From the NCBI GenBank assembly GCA_022827245.1, contig JAJDTI010000031.1, positions 1 through 32,248 of the forward strand: a DNA stretch of 32,248 nucleotides, read 5' to 3'. The position numbers were made by a program, and so were the translations under genes. The number at the start of each line of letters is the position of its first letter. Position 1 is the first letter of the stretch. This document shows positions 25,073 through 32,110 of the stretch, in pieces. The notes under the pieces are model-generated. The model searched no databases, had not been told where the DNA came from, and saw nothing but the letters and a program-made list of their open reading frames with translations. The stretch comes from Pseudomonadales bacterium. GTDB taxonomy: Bacteria > Pseudomonadota > Gammaproteobacteria > Pseudomonadales > Azotimanducaceae.

Positions 25073-25891
25073 TCAGGCGTCGAAGAACGCCAGCGAGCGC
25101 GCCTCGATGCTCTCGCGTGGGGGCGCGTCGTCCGGGCTGGTGGGGTCGTCGAAGGCCGAGTGCGCGGTGAACCGGGTGCGGCCGTCCTGCATCGAGTCGT
25201 AGCACTTCAGCAGCATCGCCTCGTCCGCGCGCATCTCCGGGACATAGAACCAGCGGTGCCCGGGGCTGTGCAGGAAGGCGTAGATCTCGCCCGTGCGGTC
25301 GGGATAGACAAGGTCGAGCGGGACCAGGTCCCCGGCGGCGATGGTGTCGCCGCTGCAGACCGCCAGCGGCGTCCCCCGGACGGGGCCCGAGATCGGCTTC
25401 CAGACGTTGATGACGGCGAACCGCCGCGTCAGCAGGTCCTCCGCCTCGTCGGGCACGAGGTCGTGGACGCGCTGGGGGCCGGAAGCGTGGGTGTAGTCGT
25501 TGTGGACGAACCGGACCGGGGGGTGTACGTCCGGGGAGTGCCGTTCCGGGTCGTCGGAACGCACGTTGTGGTCGAACACCAGCACGCGGACGGCGCCCGT
25601 GGCCGTCCGCACGAGGCGCTCCACCTCGGGGTAGTAGACGGAGCGGACCTCTGCGGCGTCGTGGAAGTCCCGCACCCGGGACTCGTGGCCCACGAGGCGG
25701 ACGCCTTCGCGGTCGAGGGACAGGGTGTCGGCGACGGCGCGCGCGTCGAGGACGGACATGGTCCGTACCGCGTCGCCCGGGGTGCGTTCCGAGCGCTCCT
25801 CCGCCTTCCCGTCGTGGAGGAAGACGCCCGGCTTGCGGGACGGTTTCTCGATGTAGTGGAAGTCGGCTTCGACCTGTCGTCCGGCGTTCAT
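25073..25891 (-). CDS. CmcJ/NvfI family (AsaB-like) putative Fe(II)/2-oxoglutarate oxygenase
   Basis: A 272-residue soluble protein matching the CmcJ/NvfI/AsaB family, mostly known from fungal and actinobacterial secondary metabolism. Family blocks are VFDHNVRS (105-112), VHNDYT (129-134), INVWKPISGPV (161-171), GEIY..H (201-208), VPEMRADEAMLLKCYDS (217-233) and FTAHSAFDDPT (241-251). His130 and Asp132 form an HxD pair; with a later histidine (His208 or His212) they suggest a 2-His-1-carboxylate iron site. The family includes real oxygenases and proteins first named methyltransferases, so the reaction is open. The start has GAGGAAG eight bases upstream and follows the NIPSNAP-like gene by 8 nt; it is operonic with the second binding protein. 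Confidence 0.82.
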   Translation of the reverse strand: MNAGRQVEADFHYIEKPSRKPGVFLHDGKAEERSERTPGDAVRTMSVLDARAVADTLSLDREGVRLVGHESRVRDFHDAAEVRSVYYPEVERLVRTATGAVRVLVFDHNVRSDDPERHSPDVHPPVRFVHNDYTHASGPQRVHDLVPDEAEDLLTRRFAVINVWKPISGPVRGTPLAVCSGDTIAAGDLVPLDLVYPDRTGEIYAFLHSPGHRWFYVPEMRADEAMLLKCYDSMQDGRTRFTAHSAFDDPTSPDDAPPRESIEARSLAFFDA

Positions 25892-25899
25892 CGGCTTCC

Positions 25900-26484
25900 T
25901 CAGACCACCAGCCGCGTGGCATACGCGACCGTACCGTTGGTGAGCGCGTGACGCCGCTGGAAGTTCTCCCGCGCGGCCTGCGGCGGCTGCCGCGAGGCCT
26001 GCCACGAGTTCAGGCCGTCATACCAGGTCAGCAGCAGCATCCGCCCGTGCTCGGCGGACCGGTCGCGCTGGCAGAAGAGGCCCTGCGGTTCGGCCCGGTA
26101 GGCGTCGACGGTCTCGAAGCTCGTCCACGCTTCCGCGGAGAGCGCGGCGATTTCCTCGACATCGCGGTGGGCGACCTCGAAGAAGCGGAACACGTACAGG
26201 CCCTCGCGCGTGAGCGGACGCGAGTCGGTCGGGCGCACGGTGGGCACGAGCGTCAGGGAGGCCACGCCCTCCACCGTGTCGAGGCCCGACACCGTCTCGA
26301 CGGAGGCGGCCACCGCCGCGTCGTCTCCCACGGTCACCGCGACGAGTTCGTTCGAGGCGATGCCGAACAGGCCGTGGAACGTGCCCCAGACGCGTTCCGC
26401 GGGCAGCGCCGAGACGATGGCTTCGCGCAGGGGCGGCCAGTCGCGCTCCGGGCCACGGATGCGAAGGAAAGCGAAGGTGTCCAT
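25900..26484 (-). CDS. NIPSNAP/EthD-like dimeric alpha-beta-barrel protein
   Basis: A 194-residue protein with no confident family name. Two ferredoxin-like halves are apparent: strand-helix-strand from FAFLRIRG to ASLTLVP (about 4-82), and VFRFFEVAHRDVEEIAALSAEAWTSFE to LLLTWYDGLNSW (about 97-165), as in NIPSNAP or EthD-type dimeric alpha-beta-barrel proteins. These often act as small accessory enzymes or ligand-binding proteins. The ATG at 26484 is preferred because GGGAA lies at the right distance and the first strand begins there; an earlier ATG at 26502 is possible. First gene of the operon with the CmcJ/NvfI-type oxygenase and the second binding protein, and divergent from the ThDP gene. 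Confidence 0.72.
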   Translation of the reverse strand: MDTFAFLRIRGPERDWPPLREAIVSALPAERVWGTFHGLFGIASNELVAVTVGDDAAVAASVETVSGLDTVEGVASLTLVPTVRPTDSRPLTREGLYVFRFFEVAHRDVEEIAALSAEAWTSFETVDAYRAEPQGLFCQRDRSAEHGRMLLLTWYDGLNSWQASRQPPQAARENFQRRHALTNGTVAYATRLVV

Positions 26485-26596
26485 GACCGTTCCCGCCAGC
26501 ATGCAAACCGCTGACGTTACCAGAGCGGGCCGGTGCGAAACAGGCTTGAGGTGGCCCCGGGGACGCACGCGGAGGCGGCGGGGCCTGGAGGACCCC

Positions 26597-26627
26597 GTGA
26601 TAAGCTGCCGCGTTTTTCGGGGAGGGA
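26597..26627 (+). promoter_or_regulatory. possible extended -10 and strong ribosome-binding site of the ThDP operon
   Basis: TGATAAGCT near 26598 resembles an extended -10, giving a short leader before the ATG at 26631; no -35 is visible. GGGGAGGG at 26619-26626 is a strong ribosome-binding site. The rest of the 146-nt gap to the divergent gene shows nothing distinct. Confidence 0.3.
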
Positions 26628-26630
26628 TCG

Positions 26631-28181
26631 ATGAACGGCGCGGAGAGCCTGCTGCGGACGCTTGCGGCCCACGGGGTGGACGTGTGCTTTGCGAACCCTG
26701 GCACCTCCGAGATGCACCTCGTGCAGGCCATCGACGCCGTGGACGACACCCGGGGCGTGCTGTGCCTGTTCGAGGGCGTCTGCACGGGCGCCGCCGACGG
26801 CTATGCGCGCATGAACGGCGGCCCCGCGACGACCCTGCTGCACCTTGGCGCCGGGCTTGCCAACGGCGTGGCCAACCTCCACAACTGCCGCCGCGCGGAC
26901 TCGCCCCTCATCAACATCGTCGGCGACCACGCCATTCACCACGTCGCCTACGACGCGCCGCTGACCTCGGACATCGAGAGCGTCGCGAAACCGGTCTCCG
27001 CCTGGATCCGCACTTCCCGGACGTCCGAGGGCCTCGCCCTCGACGCGGTGGACGCGGTGCGGGCGGCGCTGGCCCCGAACCCCATGCCGCGCGGCGGCAT
27101 CGCCACGCTCATCGTGCCGGTGGACTGCGCCTGGGGAGAGGGGCGCGTGCGCGCCAAGGCTCCCGGTTTCGACGCGTCGGTCGCCAAGCCGACGGTCGAC
27201 GACGCGGCGGTGGCGTCCATCGCGCCGCGGATCGATTCCGACACGCTGCTCATGATCGACGGCAACGGGCTGACGGAAGCCGGCGTGCGCGCCGCCGGCC
27301 GGATCGCCGCCGCGACCGGCTGCCGGCTGTATACGCCCACGTTCCCCGCGCGGGTCGAGGCGGGACCGGACCTGCCCCTCGTCGAGCGGCTGCCGTACTT
27401 CCCCGAACATGTCATGCAGGTCTTCGCATCGGTCCGGAAACTGGTCCTCGCCGGCTCGCAGGCGCCGGTCAGCTTCTTCGCCTACCAGAACCTGCCGAGC
27501 GACCTGGTGCCGGAGCACTGCGAGACGGTTCGGCTCGCGCACCGGCACGAAGATGTCGAGGCGGCGTTGACCGCCGTCGCGGACGCGCTCGACGCGCCGG
27601 CCGGGCAGGGGGCTGGCGGCGGGCGGCCCGAGAAGCCGGAGGGTGCCCTGTCCGCCGGCAACATCGCCCAACTCATCGCGGCCAGCGCGCCCGAGAACAG
27701 CATCATGGCGACGGACTCCGGCGGCGGCGGTGCGGCGCACCCGGTGCTGCAGCGCTCTCTGCGGCACAGTTGGCTCAACCTGACCGGTGGCTCGATCGGC
27801 GACGGCGGCCCCATCGCGGTCGGCGCGGCCATCGCGTGCCCGGACCGCCAGGTGTTCGCGCTGCTCGGCGACGGCGGAGCGATGTACACGAACCAGTACC
27901 TGTGGACCGCGGCCCGCGAGGGACTGAACATCGTCTCGATCGTCTTCTCGAACCGCCAGTACAACATCCTCGAGGTCGAATACCGGCGTCTCGGCATCAA
28001 CGAGATCGGGCGCGACGCCGCGAGCCTCTTCGACCTGTCGAATCCGGACCTGGACTGGGTGGGCCTCGCGGCCGCGCAGGGCGTGCCGGGCGCCCGGGCC
28101 TCCACGTGCGAGGAGTTCGACGCGGCCCTCGGGCGGGCGCTCGCGAGCGACGGGCCGTACCTGATCGAGGCCGTCCTCTGA
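26631..28181 (+). CDS. thiamine-diphosphate-dependent enzyme, acetolactate synthase-like
   Basis: A 516-residue ThDP enzyme with the three-domain layout of the acetolactate synthase/benzoylformate decarboxylase group. The cofactor-activating glutamate is Glu48 in CLFEGVCTGAADGYAR. The ThDP/Mg-binding block starts at GDGG (413-416) and reaches Asn441 in FSNRQYNIL. The central domain (about 190-320) is present but its FAD-binding features are unclear. It should cleave or form C-C bonds next to a carbonyl, for example decarboxylating a 2-oxo acid; the true substrate is unknown, and no small regulatory subunit gene is adjacent, so a role in branched-chain amino acid synthesis is unlikely. It heads the plus-strand operon with MFS, selenoprotein and GST genes (gap of 37 nt to the next). 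Confidence 0.88.
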   Translation: MNGAESLLRTLAAHGVDVCFANPGTSEMHLVQAIDAVDDTRGVLCLFEGVCTGAADGYARMNGGPATTLLHLGAGLANGVANLHNCRRADSPLINIVGDHAIHHVAYDAPLTSDIESVAKPVSAWIRTSRTSEGLALDAVDAVRAALAPNPMPRGGIATLIVPVDCAWGEGRVRAKAPGFDASVAKPTVDDAAVASIAPRIDSDTLLMIDGNGLTEAGVRAAGRIAAATGCRLYTPTFPARVEAGPDLPLVERLPYFPEHVMQVFASVRKLVLAGSQAPVSFFAYQNLPSDLVPEHCETVRLAHRHEDVEAALTAVADALDAPAGQGAGGGRPEKPEGALSAGNIAQLIAASAPENSIMATDSGGGGAAHPVLQRSLRHSWLNLTGGSIGDGGPIAVGAAIACPDRQVFALLGDGGAMYTNQYLWTAAREGLNIVSIVFSNRQYNILEVEYRRLGINEIGRDAASLFDLSNPDLDWVGLAAAQGVPGARASTCEEFDAALGRALASDGPYLIEAVL

Positions 28182-28218
28182 TCCGGCCGCTGGAACGCCA
28201 GCCGAACGGGATACGTCC

Positions 28219-29538
28219 ATGAGCGCACTACCGGGCGGTGGCGTGAGCGCGGCCGCCGTCGAAACGCCCGGCGCCGTCACCCGGGGCACGCATCCCTATT
28301 ACGTCCTCGCGCTGCTCTTCCTGGCCTACACGTTCAGCTTCGTAGACCGGCAGATCCTGTCGATCCTGTTCGAGCCCATCAAGGCGGAGATGGAGCTGTC
28401 GGACACCCAGCTCGGCTTCCTCGGCGGGCTCGCCTTCGCGCTCTTCTACTCGACGCTCGGCGTGCCGATCGCGATGCTGGCCGACCGCAGCGTGCGCACG
28501 CGCATCATCACGGTGTCGCTCGTGGTGTTCTCCGCCATGACGGCGCTCTGCGGCCTCGCGCAGAACTTCTGGCACCTGGCGCTCGCGCGCGTCGGCGTCG
28601 GGGTGGGCGAGGCCGGGGTGAACCCGGCGAGCCATTCGATCATCGCGGACATCTTCCCGCCCGCGAAACGCTCGACCGCCATGGGCCTGATCGCGGTCGG
28701 GCCGAACGCCGGCATGCTGATCGGCCTCGCGGCGGGCGGCATCCTCTCGGTGCAGTACGGCTGGCGCGTGACGATCATGGCCGTGGGGCTGCCCGGGCTC
28801 CTGCTCGCGCTCATCTTCTGGCTGACCGTCCGGGAACCCCGGCGCGGCGGGTCGGAGTCGCGTTCGGCGGATGTCGCCGCGCCCCCCGTGCGCGAGTCGG
28901 TCGTCTACATGTGGCGCAACCGTGCCATGCGGCACCTGGTGATCGGCGCGATGATGAAGGGCATCGGCGGCTACGGACTCGTGTCCTGGATGCCGTCGTT
29001 CCTCATCCGGACGCATGACCTCAGCGCCGCGCAGGTGGGACTCCTTCTCGGCGTCGGGCTCGGCGTGATCGGGGGGCTCGGCGCCTTCCTCGGCGGCTAC
29101 CTGAACGACCGGCTCTCGAAACGCCGCGCGGGGGCGGGCCTCGCCGTCATCGCCGTCATCACCGCGGCGGTCTACCCCTTCTCCGTGGGCGCCTACCTGG
29201 TCCCCGAACTCTGGTTGTGCGCGGCCCTGCTAGTCTTCCAGATCTTCGGCGGCGGCATGTATCTCGCACCGAGCTTCGCACTCGTCCAGGGCCTTGCGCG
29301 ACTGCGAATGCGGTCGGTGGCGGCGGCCGTCAAGATGCTCGCGATCAACCTGATCGGGCTGGGACTCGGCCCTTGGGCCGTGGGGGCGCTGAGCGACCTG
29401 CTGCGTCCGGCGTTCGGGGATGACTCGCTCCGTGTCGCCATGCCGATCGTCGGCGCCTTCGCGGTCTGGGGGGCGGTGCACTTCTACCTCTGCAGCCGGC
29501 ACCTGGAACGGGGGCTGGCCGAAGCGCAACGCGATTGA
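28219..29538 (+). CDS. MFS transporter, spinster-like
   Basis: A 439-residue integral membrane protein with 12 predicted TM helices starting at about residue 30 (YYVLALLFLAYTFSFVDRQILS). The FVDRQILSIL start, the motif-A-like loop ALADRS/MLADRSVRTRII between TM2 and TM3, and ARVGVGVGEAGVNPASHSIIADIFPPAKRSTAMG in TM4-5 are characteristic of spinster-family MFS carriers, which in bacteria often move organic acids, lipids or amphipathic solutes. Start ATG is 37 nt after the ThDP stop with a weak ribosome-binding site (ACGGGA). Placed between the ThDP enzyme and the selenoprotein, it may import their substrate or export a product (inference). Confidence 0.92.
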   Translation: MSALPGGGVSAAAVETPGAVTRGTHPYYVLALLFLAYTFSFVDRQILSILFEPIKAEMELSDTQLGFLGGLAFALFYSTLGVPIAMLADRSVRTRIITVSLVVFSAMTALCGLAQNFWHLALARVGVGVGEAGVNPASHSIIADIFPPAKRSTAMGLIAVGPNAGMLIGLAAGGILSVQYGWRVTIMAVGLPGLLLALIFWLTVREPRRGGSESRSADVAAPPVRESVVYMWRNRAMRHLVIGAMMKGIGGYGLVSWMPSFLIRTHDLSAAQVGLLLGVGLGVIGGLGAFLGGYLNDRLSKRRAGAGLAVIAVITAAVYPFSVGAYLVPELWLCAALLVFQIFGGGMYLAPSFALVQGLARLRMRSVAAAVKMLAINLIGLGLGPWAVGALSDLLRPAFGDDSLRVAMPIVGAFAVWGAVHFYLCSRHLERGLAEAQRD

Positions 29539-29565
29539 CTCCGCGTCGCGGGAGCACGACGACCG

Positions 29566-30762
29566 ATGGTGAGACTGTCCGACCTGCCGGACTACGAGCG
29601 CGAACACCTGCTGGACAAGAACCTCGGGCCGCTCGGGCCTCCCGCATGGGTGCCGCCGGGCACGCCCTTGCGCGAACGCAGGGTCGCGCTCGTGACGACC
29701 GCGGGCCTGCACCGGCGTAGCGACTCGGCGTTCGACCTGACCGATGCCAGCTACCGTGTGCTCCCGGGCGACCTGGGCGCGGCGGACCTCGTCATGTCGC
29801 ACAGCTCGGTCAACTTCGACCGCTCGGGGTTCGCCGAAGACGTGAACCTGGTCTTCCCCATCGACCGGTTCCGGGAACTCGCCGAAGACGACGTGATCGG
29901 GGGTCTCGCCTCGAACCACTTCAGCTTCATGGGCGCGGGCCTGCTGCCGGAAGCCTACGAGGCGTCCGCCCGGGACCTCGCGCGCATCCTGCACCGGGAC
30001 GGGGTCGACACGGCGTTCCTCACCCCGGTCTGACCCAACTGCACCCGCGCCGTGAGCGCGGTCGCGTACTATCTCGAAAGCGCCGGCATCGCGACCACCG
30101 GCATCAGCCTCGTGCGGGAGAACACGAAGGCGCTGCGGCCGCCGCGGTTCCTGTGGGTCACTTTCCCCCTCGGGCGGCCGCTCGGCCTGCCTGGGGACGC
30201 CGCGTTCCAGCGGCGCGTCGTCCTGGCCGCGCTCGCACTGCTGGACGCACCCTCGGGTCCCGTGCTCGAGGACTATCCAGAGGACGTACCGGACTTGCCG
30301 GGGGACGACGTGTTTGCCTGTCCCGTCCGGTTCCCGCCACGCGCATCGGGGAGGGGGCGGTGGGGGTCCGCGCTCCTGGAGGAGATCGCACTGCTGCGGC
30401 CGTGGTACGCGCTGTCCCGCGAGCGCCGCGGCCGGACCACGGTCGGCGTCGCCGGTACGCTCGTGGAAACGCTTGCCGAGCGGCTCGGCGCGCTGCTCGA
30501 TGCACCGGAGCGACTGCCGGGAACCCTGGCCGAGCTGACGGAACTGAAGCGCACGCTCGCGGACCTCAGGGCGTTCCACGAGGAAGCGGTCACCGCGCAA
30601 CCGGGGGACCCGCCGTGGCGGGAGGTGCGCCGCCTGCTGTGGCGGGAGAGTGTCCTCGGGGACGCCATGCTGACGCTGCGCGACCGGTTCGACGCGTCCG
30701 GGGACCCGAGGCTCCGCGCGTTCACCCGGGTGCTGGTCCCGCGAGGGGCGCTCGAGGACTGA
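29566..30762 (+). CDS. GrdB-family selenoprotein with in-frame UGA (Sec156)
   Basis: A 398-residue protein of the glycine/sarcosine/betaine/D-proline reductase selenoprotein B family (GrdB-like), readable as one gene only if the TGA at 30031-30033 is translated. Around it the frame reads GVDTAFLTPV-U-PNCTRAVSAVAYYLESAGI, which matches the family's redox motif UxxC (Sec156, Cys159) followed by TRxV and a helix. Downstream GISLVREN and FLWVTFPLGRPLG continue the same fold in the same frame. A hairpin 11 nt after the TGA fits a bacterial SECIS element. Start ATG has GGGAG upstream. In clostridia GrdB partners with GrdA and GrdC/D, none of which is in this window, so this is a standalone relative of unknown reaction, probably a thiol/selenol redox enzyme. 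Normal gene callers would split it at the TGA and give the 3' half a false GTG start at 30052. Confidence 0.85.
30045..30061 (+). promoter_or_regulatory. predicted bacterial SECIS hairpin
   Basis: A perfect 6-bp GC stem (30045-30050 with 30056-30061) closes a 5-nt loop CGTGA, making a 17-nt hairpin whose first base is 11 nt after the UGA. These are the size and spacing of the minimal functional fdhF SECIS of E. coli, and the loop has a GU early in the loop as expected for SelB binding. The codons it occupies (Arg, Ala, Val, Ser, Ala) also serve the protein. Confidence 0.75.
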
Positions 30763-30843
30763 CGGAGCCTCCATGGGCCGTCCACGATGGAAGCGGGACA
30801 CGCGTTCGCATACGCTGATGGGGATCGGACACTTGGAGACACC

Positions 30844-31455
30844 ATGCTGAAACTGCACTTCGCGCCCAATTCGCGGGCCGGCCGGATCGTCTGGCTGCTG
30901 GAGGAACTCGGACTGCCGTACGAGATGAACAAGATGGCCTTCCACCCGAAGGACCTCAAATCGGACGAGCACCGCGCGCGCCATCCGCTCGGCCGCGTGC
31001 CCGTGCTCGACGACGGCGACGTCCAGATCTACGAGTCCGGCGCGATCGTCGAGTACATCCTCGAACGTCACAGGAACCGGGGTCTGAAGCCGGCGGCCGA
31101 CGCTCCGGAGTTCCCGATGTACCTGCAGTGGTTCCATTACTGCGAAGGCATGGTGATGCCACCGGTGAACACGATCATCGTGCACACCCTGCTGCTGCCC
31201 CCGGACCGGCGCGACGAGACCGTGCTCGGCCAGGCCCAGCGCCTGCTGACCCGGTCGCTGGCGCCTGTCGACCAGACCCTCGAGGGCAAGGACTACCTGA
31301 TCGGCGACTTCTCCGCCGCCGACGTCATGCTCGGCCACGCGTGCTTCATGAGCAACCGCCTCGGCTGCGTGAGCGACGAGATGGCGAACCTGAAAGGGTA
31401 CGTCGAGCGGATCACCGCCCGCCCCGCGTTCCAGACGGCCATCAACATGCAGTAG
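30844..31455 (+). CDS. glutathione S-transferase family protein
   Basis: A 203-residue cytosolic GST. The N-terminal thioredoxin-like domain (1-80) shows LHFAPNSRAGRIVWLLEELGLPYE with Ser10 as a candidate catalytic residue, the cis-Pro in GRVPVLDD (Pro53) and the glutathione-binding ESGAI (64-68). The helical C-terminal domain includes LIGDFSAADVMLGH, the usual N-capping box. The ATG at 30844 is chosen over an ATG at 30787 because GGAG lies just upstream and the first beta-strand begins there. It follows the selenoprotein gene by 81 nt on the same strand and is probably in the same operon; a glutathione-using step next to a selenol enzyme suggests thiol-based redox chemistry (inference). Confidence 0.92.
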   Translation: MLKLHFAPNSRAGRIVWLLEELGLPYEMNKMAFHPKDLKSDEHRARHPLGRVPVLDDGDVQIYESGAIVEYILERHRNRGLKPAADAPEFPMYLQWFHYCEGMVMPPVNTIIVHTLLLPPDRRDETVLGQAQRLLTRSLAPVDQTLEGKDYLIGDFSAADVMLGHACFMSNRLGCVSDEMANLKGYVERITARPAFQTAINMQ

Positions 31456-31467
31456 GGGTTCTGGCAG

Positions 31468-31499
31468 CGGGTTCGCGGCGCTGACGCGCAGCGAACCCG
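31468..31499 (+). terminator. hairpin after the GST gene
   Basis: A perfect 9-bp inverted repeat (31468-31476 with 31491-31499) with a 14-nt loop starts 13 nt after the GST stop, a good place to end the operon. It is not followed by a T-tract, so it may instead protect the transcript 3' end. Confidence 0.45.
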
Positions 31500-31557
31500 T
31501 GATGTACGCCGCGCCGGGGCAATCGGTGTAAGGTCGGGCGCGCTGGCGGGGGAGGCC

Positions 31558-31578
31558 GGTCCTGCGAACGCTGGCATG
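31558..31578. repeat. degenerate copy of a PAFAG-type palindromic repeat
   Basis: CCTGCGAACGCTGGCAT with imperfect dyad symmetry encodes PAFAG on the minus strand, as does the palindrome at 19797-19812. It lies in the 175-nt gap before hicB. Similar short repeats are scattered in many proteobacterial genomes. Confidence 0.35.
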
Positions 31579-31630
31579 GCGCGTACGGGTCCGCCCCGCT
31601 TGGCCGGAACCGAGAGAGTGCAGGAGTGAC

Positions 31631-32062
31631 ATGAGCCAACGACTGATCTGGCCGGTGCGCCTCCAGCGGCAGGAGCACGGAGCGGTACTCGTCTCGTTTC
31701 CCGACGTCCCGGAGGCGTTGACGGAGGGGCCGACGGAAGCGGACGCCCTGATCGAGGCCGGCGACGGCCTGATCGCGGCCCTGGGGGGCTATGTCGCGGA
31801 ACGGCGTGCCATTCCCCGCCCGTCTGCAGCGGGGGGACAGCCCGTCGTCGCGCTTCCCGTACTGGTCGCGGCCAAGATCGCGCTCTATGCCGCCATGCGT
31901 GCCCAAGAGGTCAGCGACACGGCGCTTGCCTGACGGCTTGGGCTCACAGAGGGGGCTGTTCGACGCCTGGTCGACCTCGATCACCGTTCGCACATCGGCC
32001 AGATCGAGGCTGCGCTGCAGGAACTTGGGCAATTGCTGACGGTTGCCACGCGAGCTGCGTAG
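31631..32062 (+). pseudogene. HicB-like antitoxin gene broken by an in-frame TGA
   Basis: The first 100 codons encode a HicB-type partial RNase-H fold (WPVRLQRQEHGAVLVSFPDVPEALTEG, then EADALIEAGDGLIAALGGYV) and the first helix of a DNA-binding domain (AAKIALYAAMRAQEVSDTALA). A TGA at 31931-31933 then interrupts; the same frame continues to a TAG at 32060 with RLGLTEGAVRRLVDLDHRS..IEAALQELGQLL, the rest of the helix-turn-helix. Relatives have Arg at the stop position (ELARRLG), so a single CGA-to-TGA change explains it. A strong AGGAG precedes the ATG. No HicA toxin gene is adjacent. The truncated 100-residue product would lose the operator-binding domain. Confidence 0.8.
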
Positions 32063-32110
32063 GCTTCGCCTGTCGAAGGGCGATCCTCGAGGCCGCCTGC
32101 ACCACCGCGT

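Noticed and set aside
30052..30762. Separate 236-residue gene starting at GTG 30052
   Set aside because: It is in the same frame as the upstream ORF, its GTG is the Val of the TRAVSAV motif within the SECIS stem-loop, it has no ribosome-binding site, and the family's sequence continues across the TGA.
31456..31630. HicA toxin gene next to hicB
   Set aside because: The 175-nt gap holds a hairpin and a degenerate repeat but no frame with HicA features; the downstream partial gene does not resemble HicA either.
31931..31933. Second selenocysteine codon in the hicB-like gene
   Set aside because: The aligned residue in relatives is Arg, there is no nearby redox Cys motif, and no SECIS-like hairpin was noticed after it. 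A nonsense mutation is simpler.
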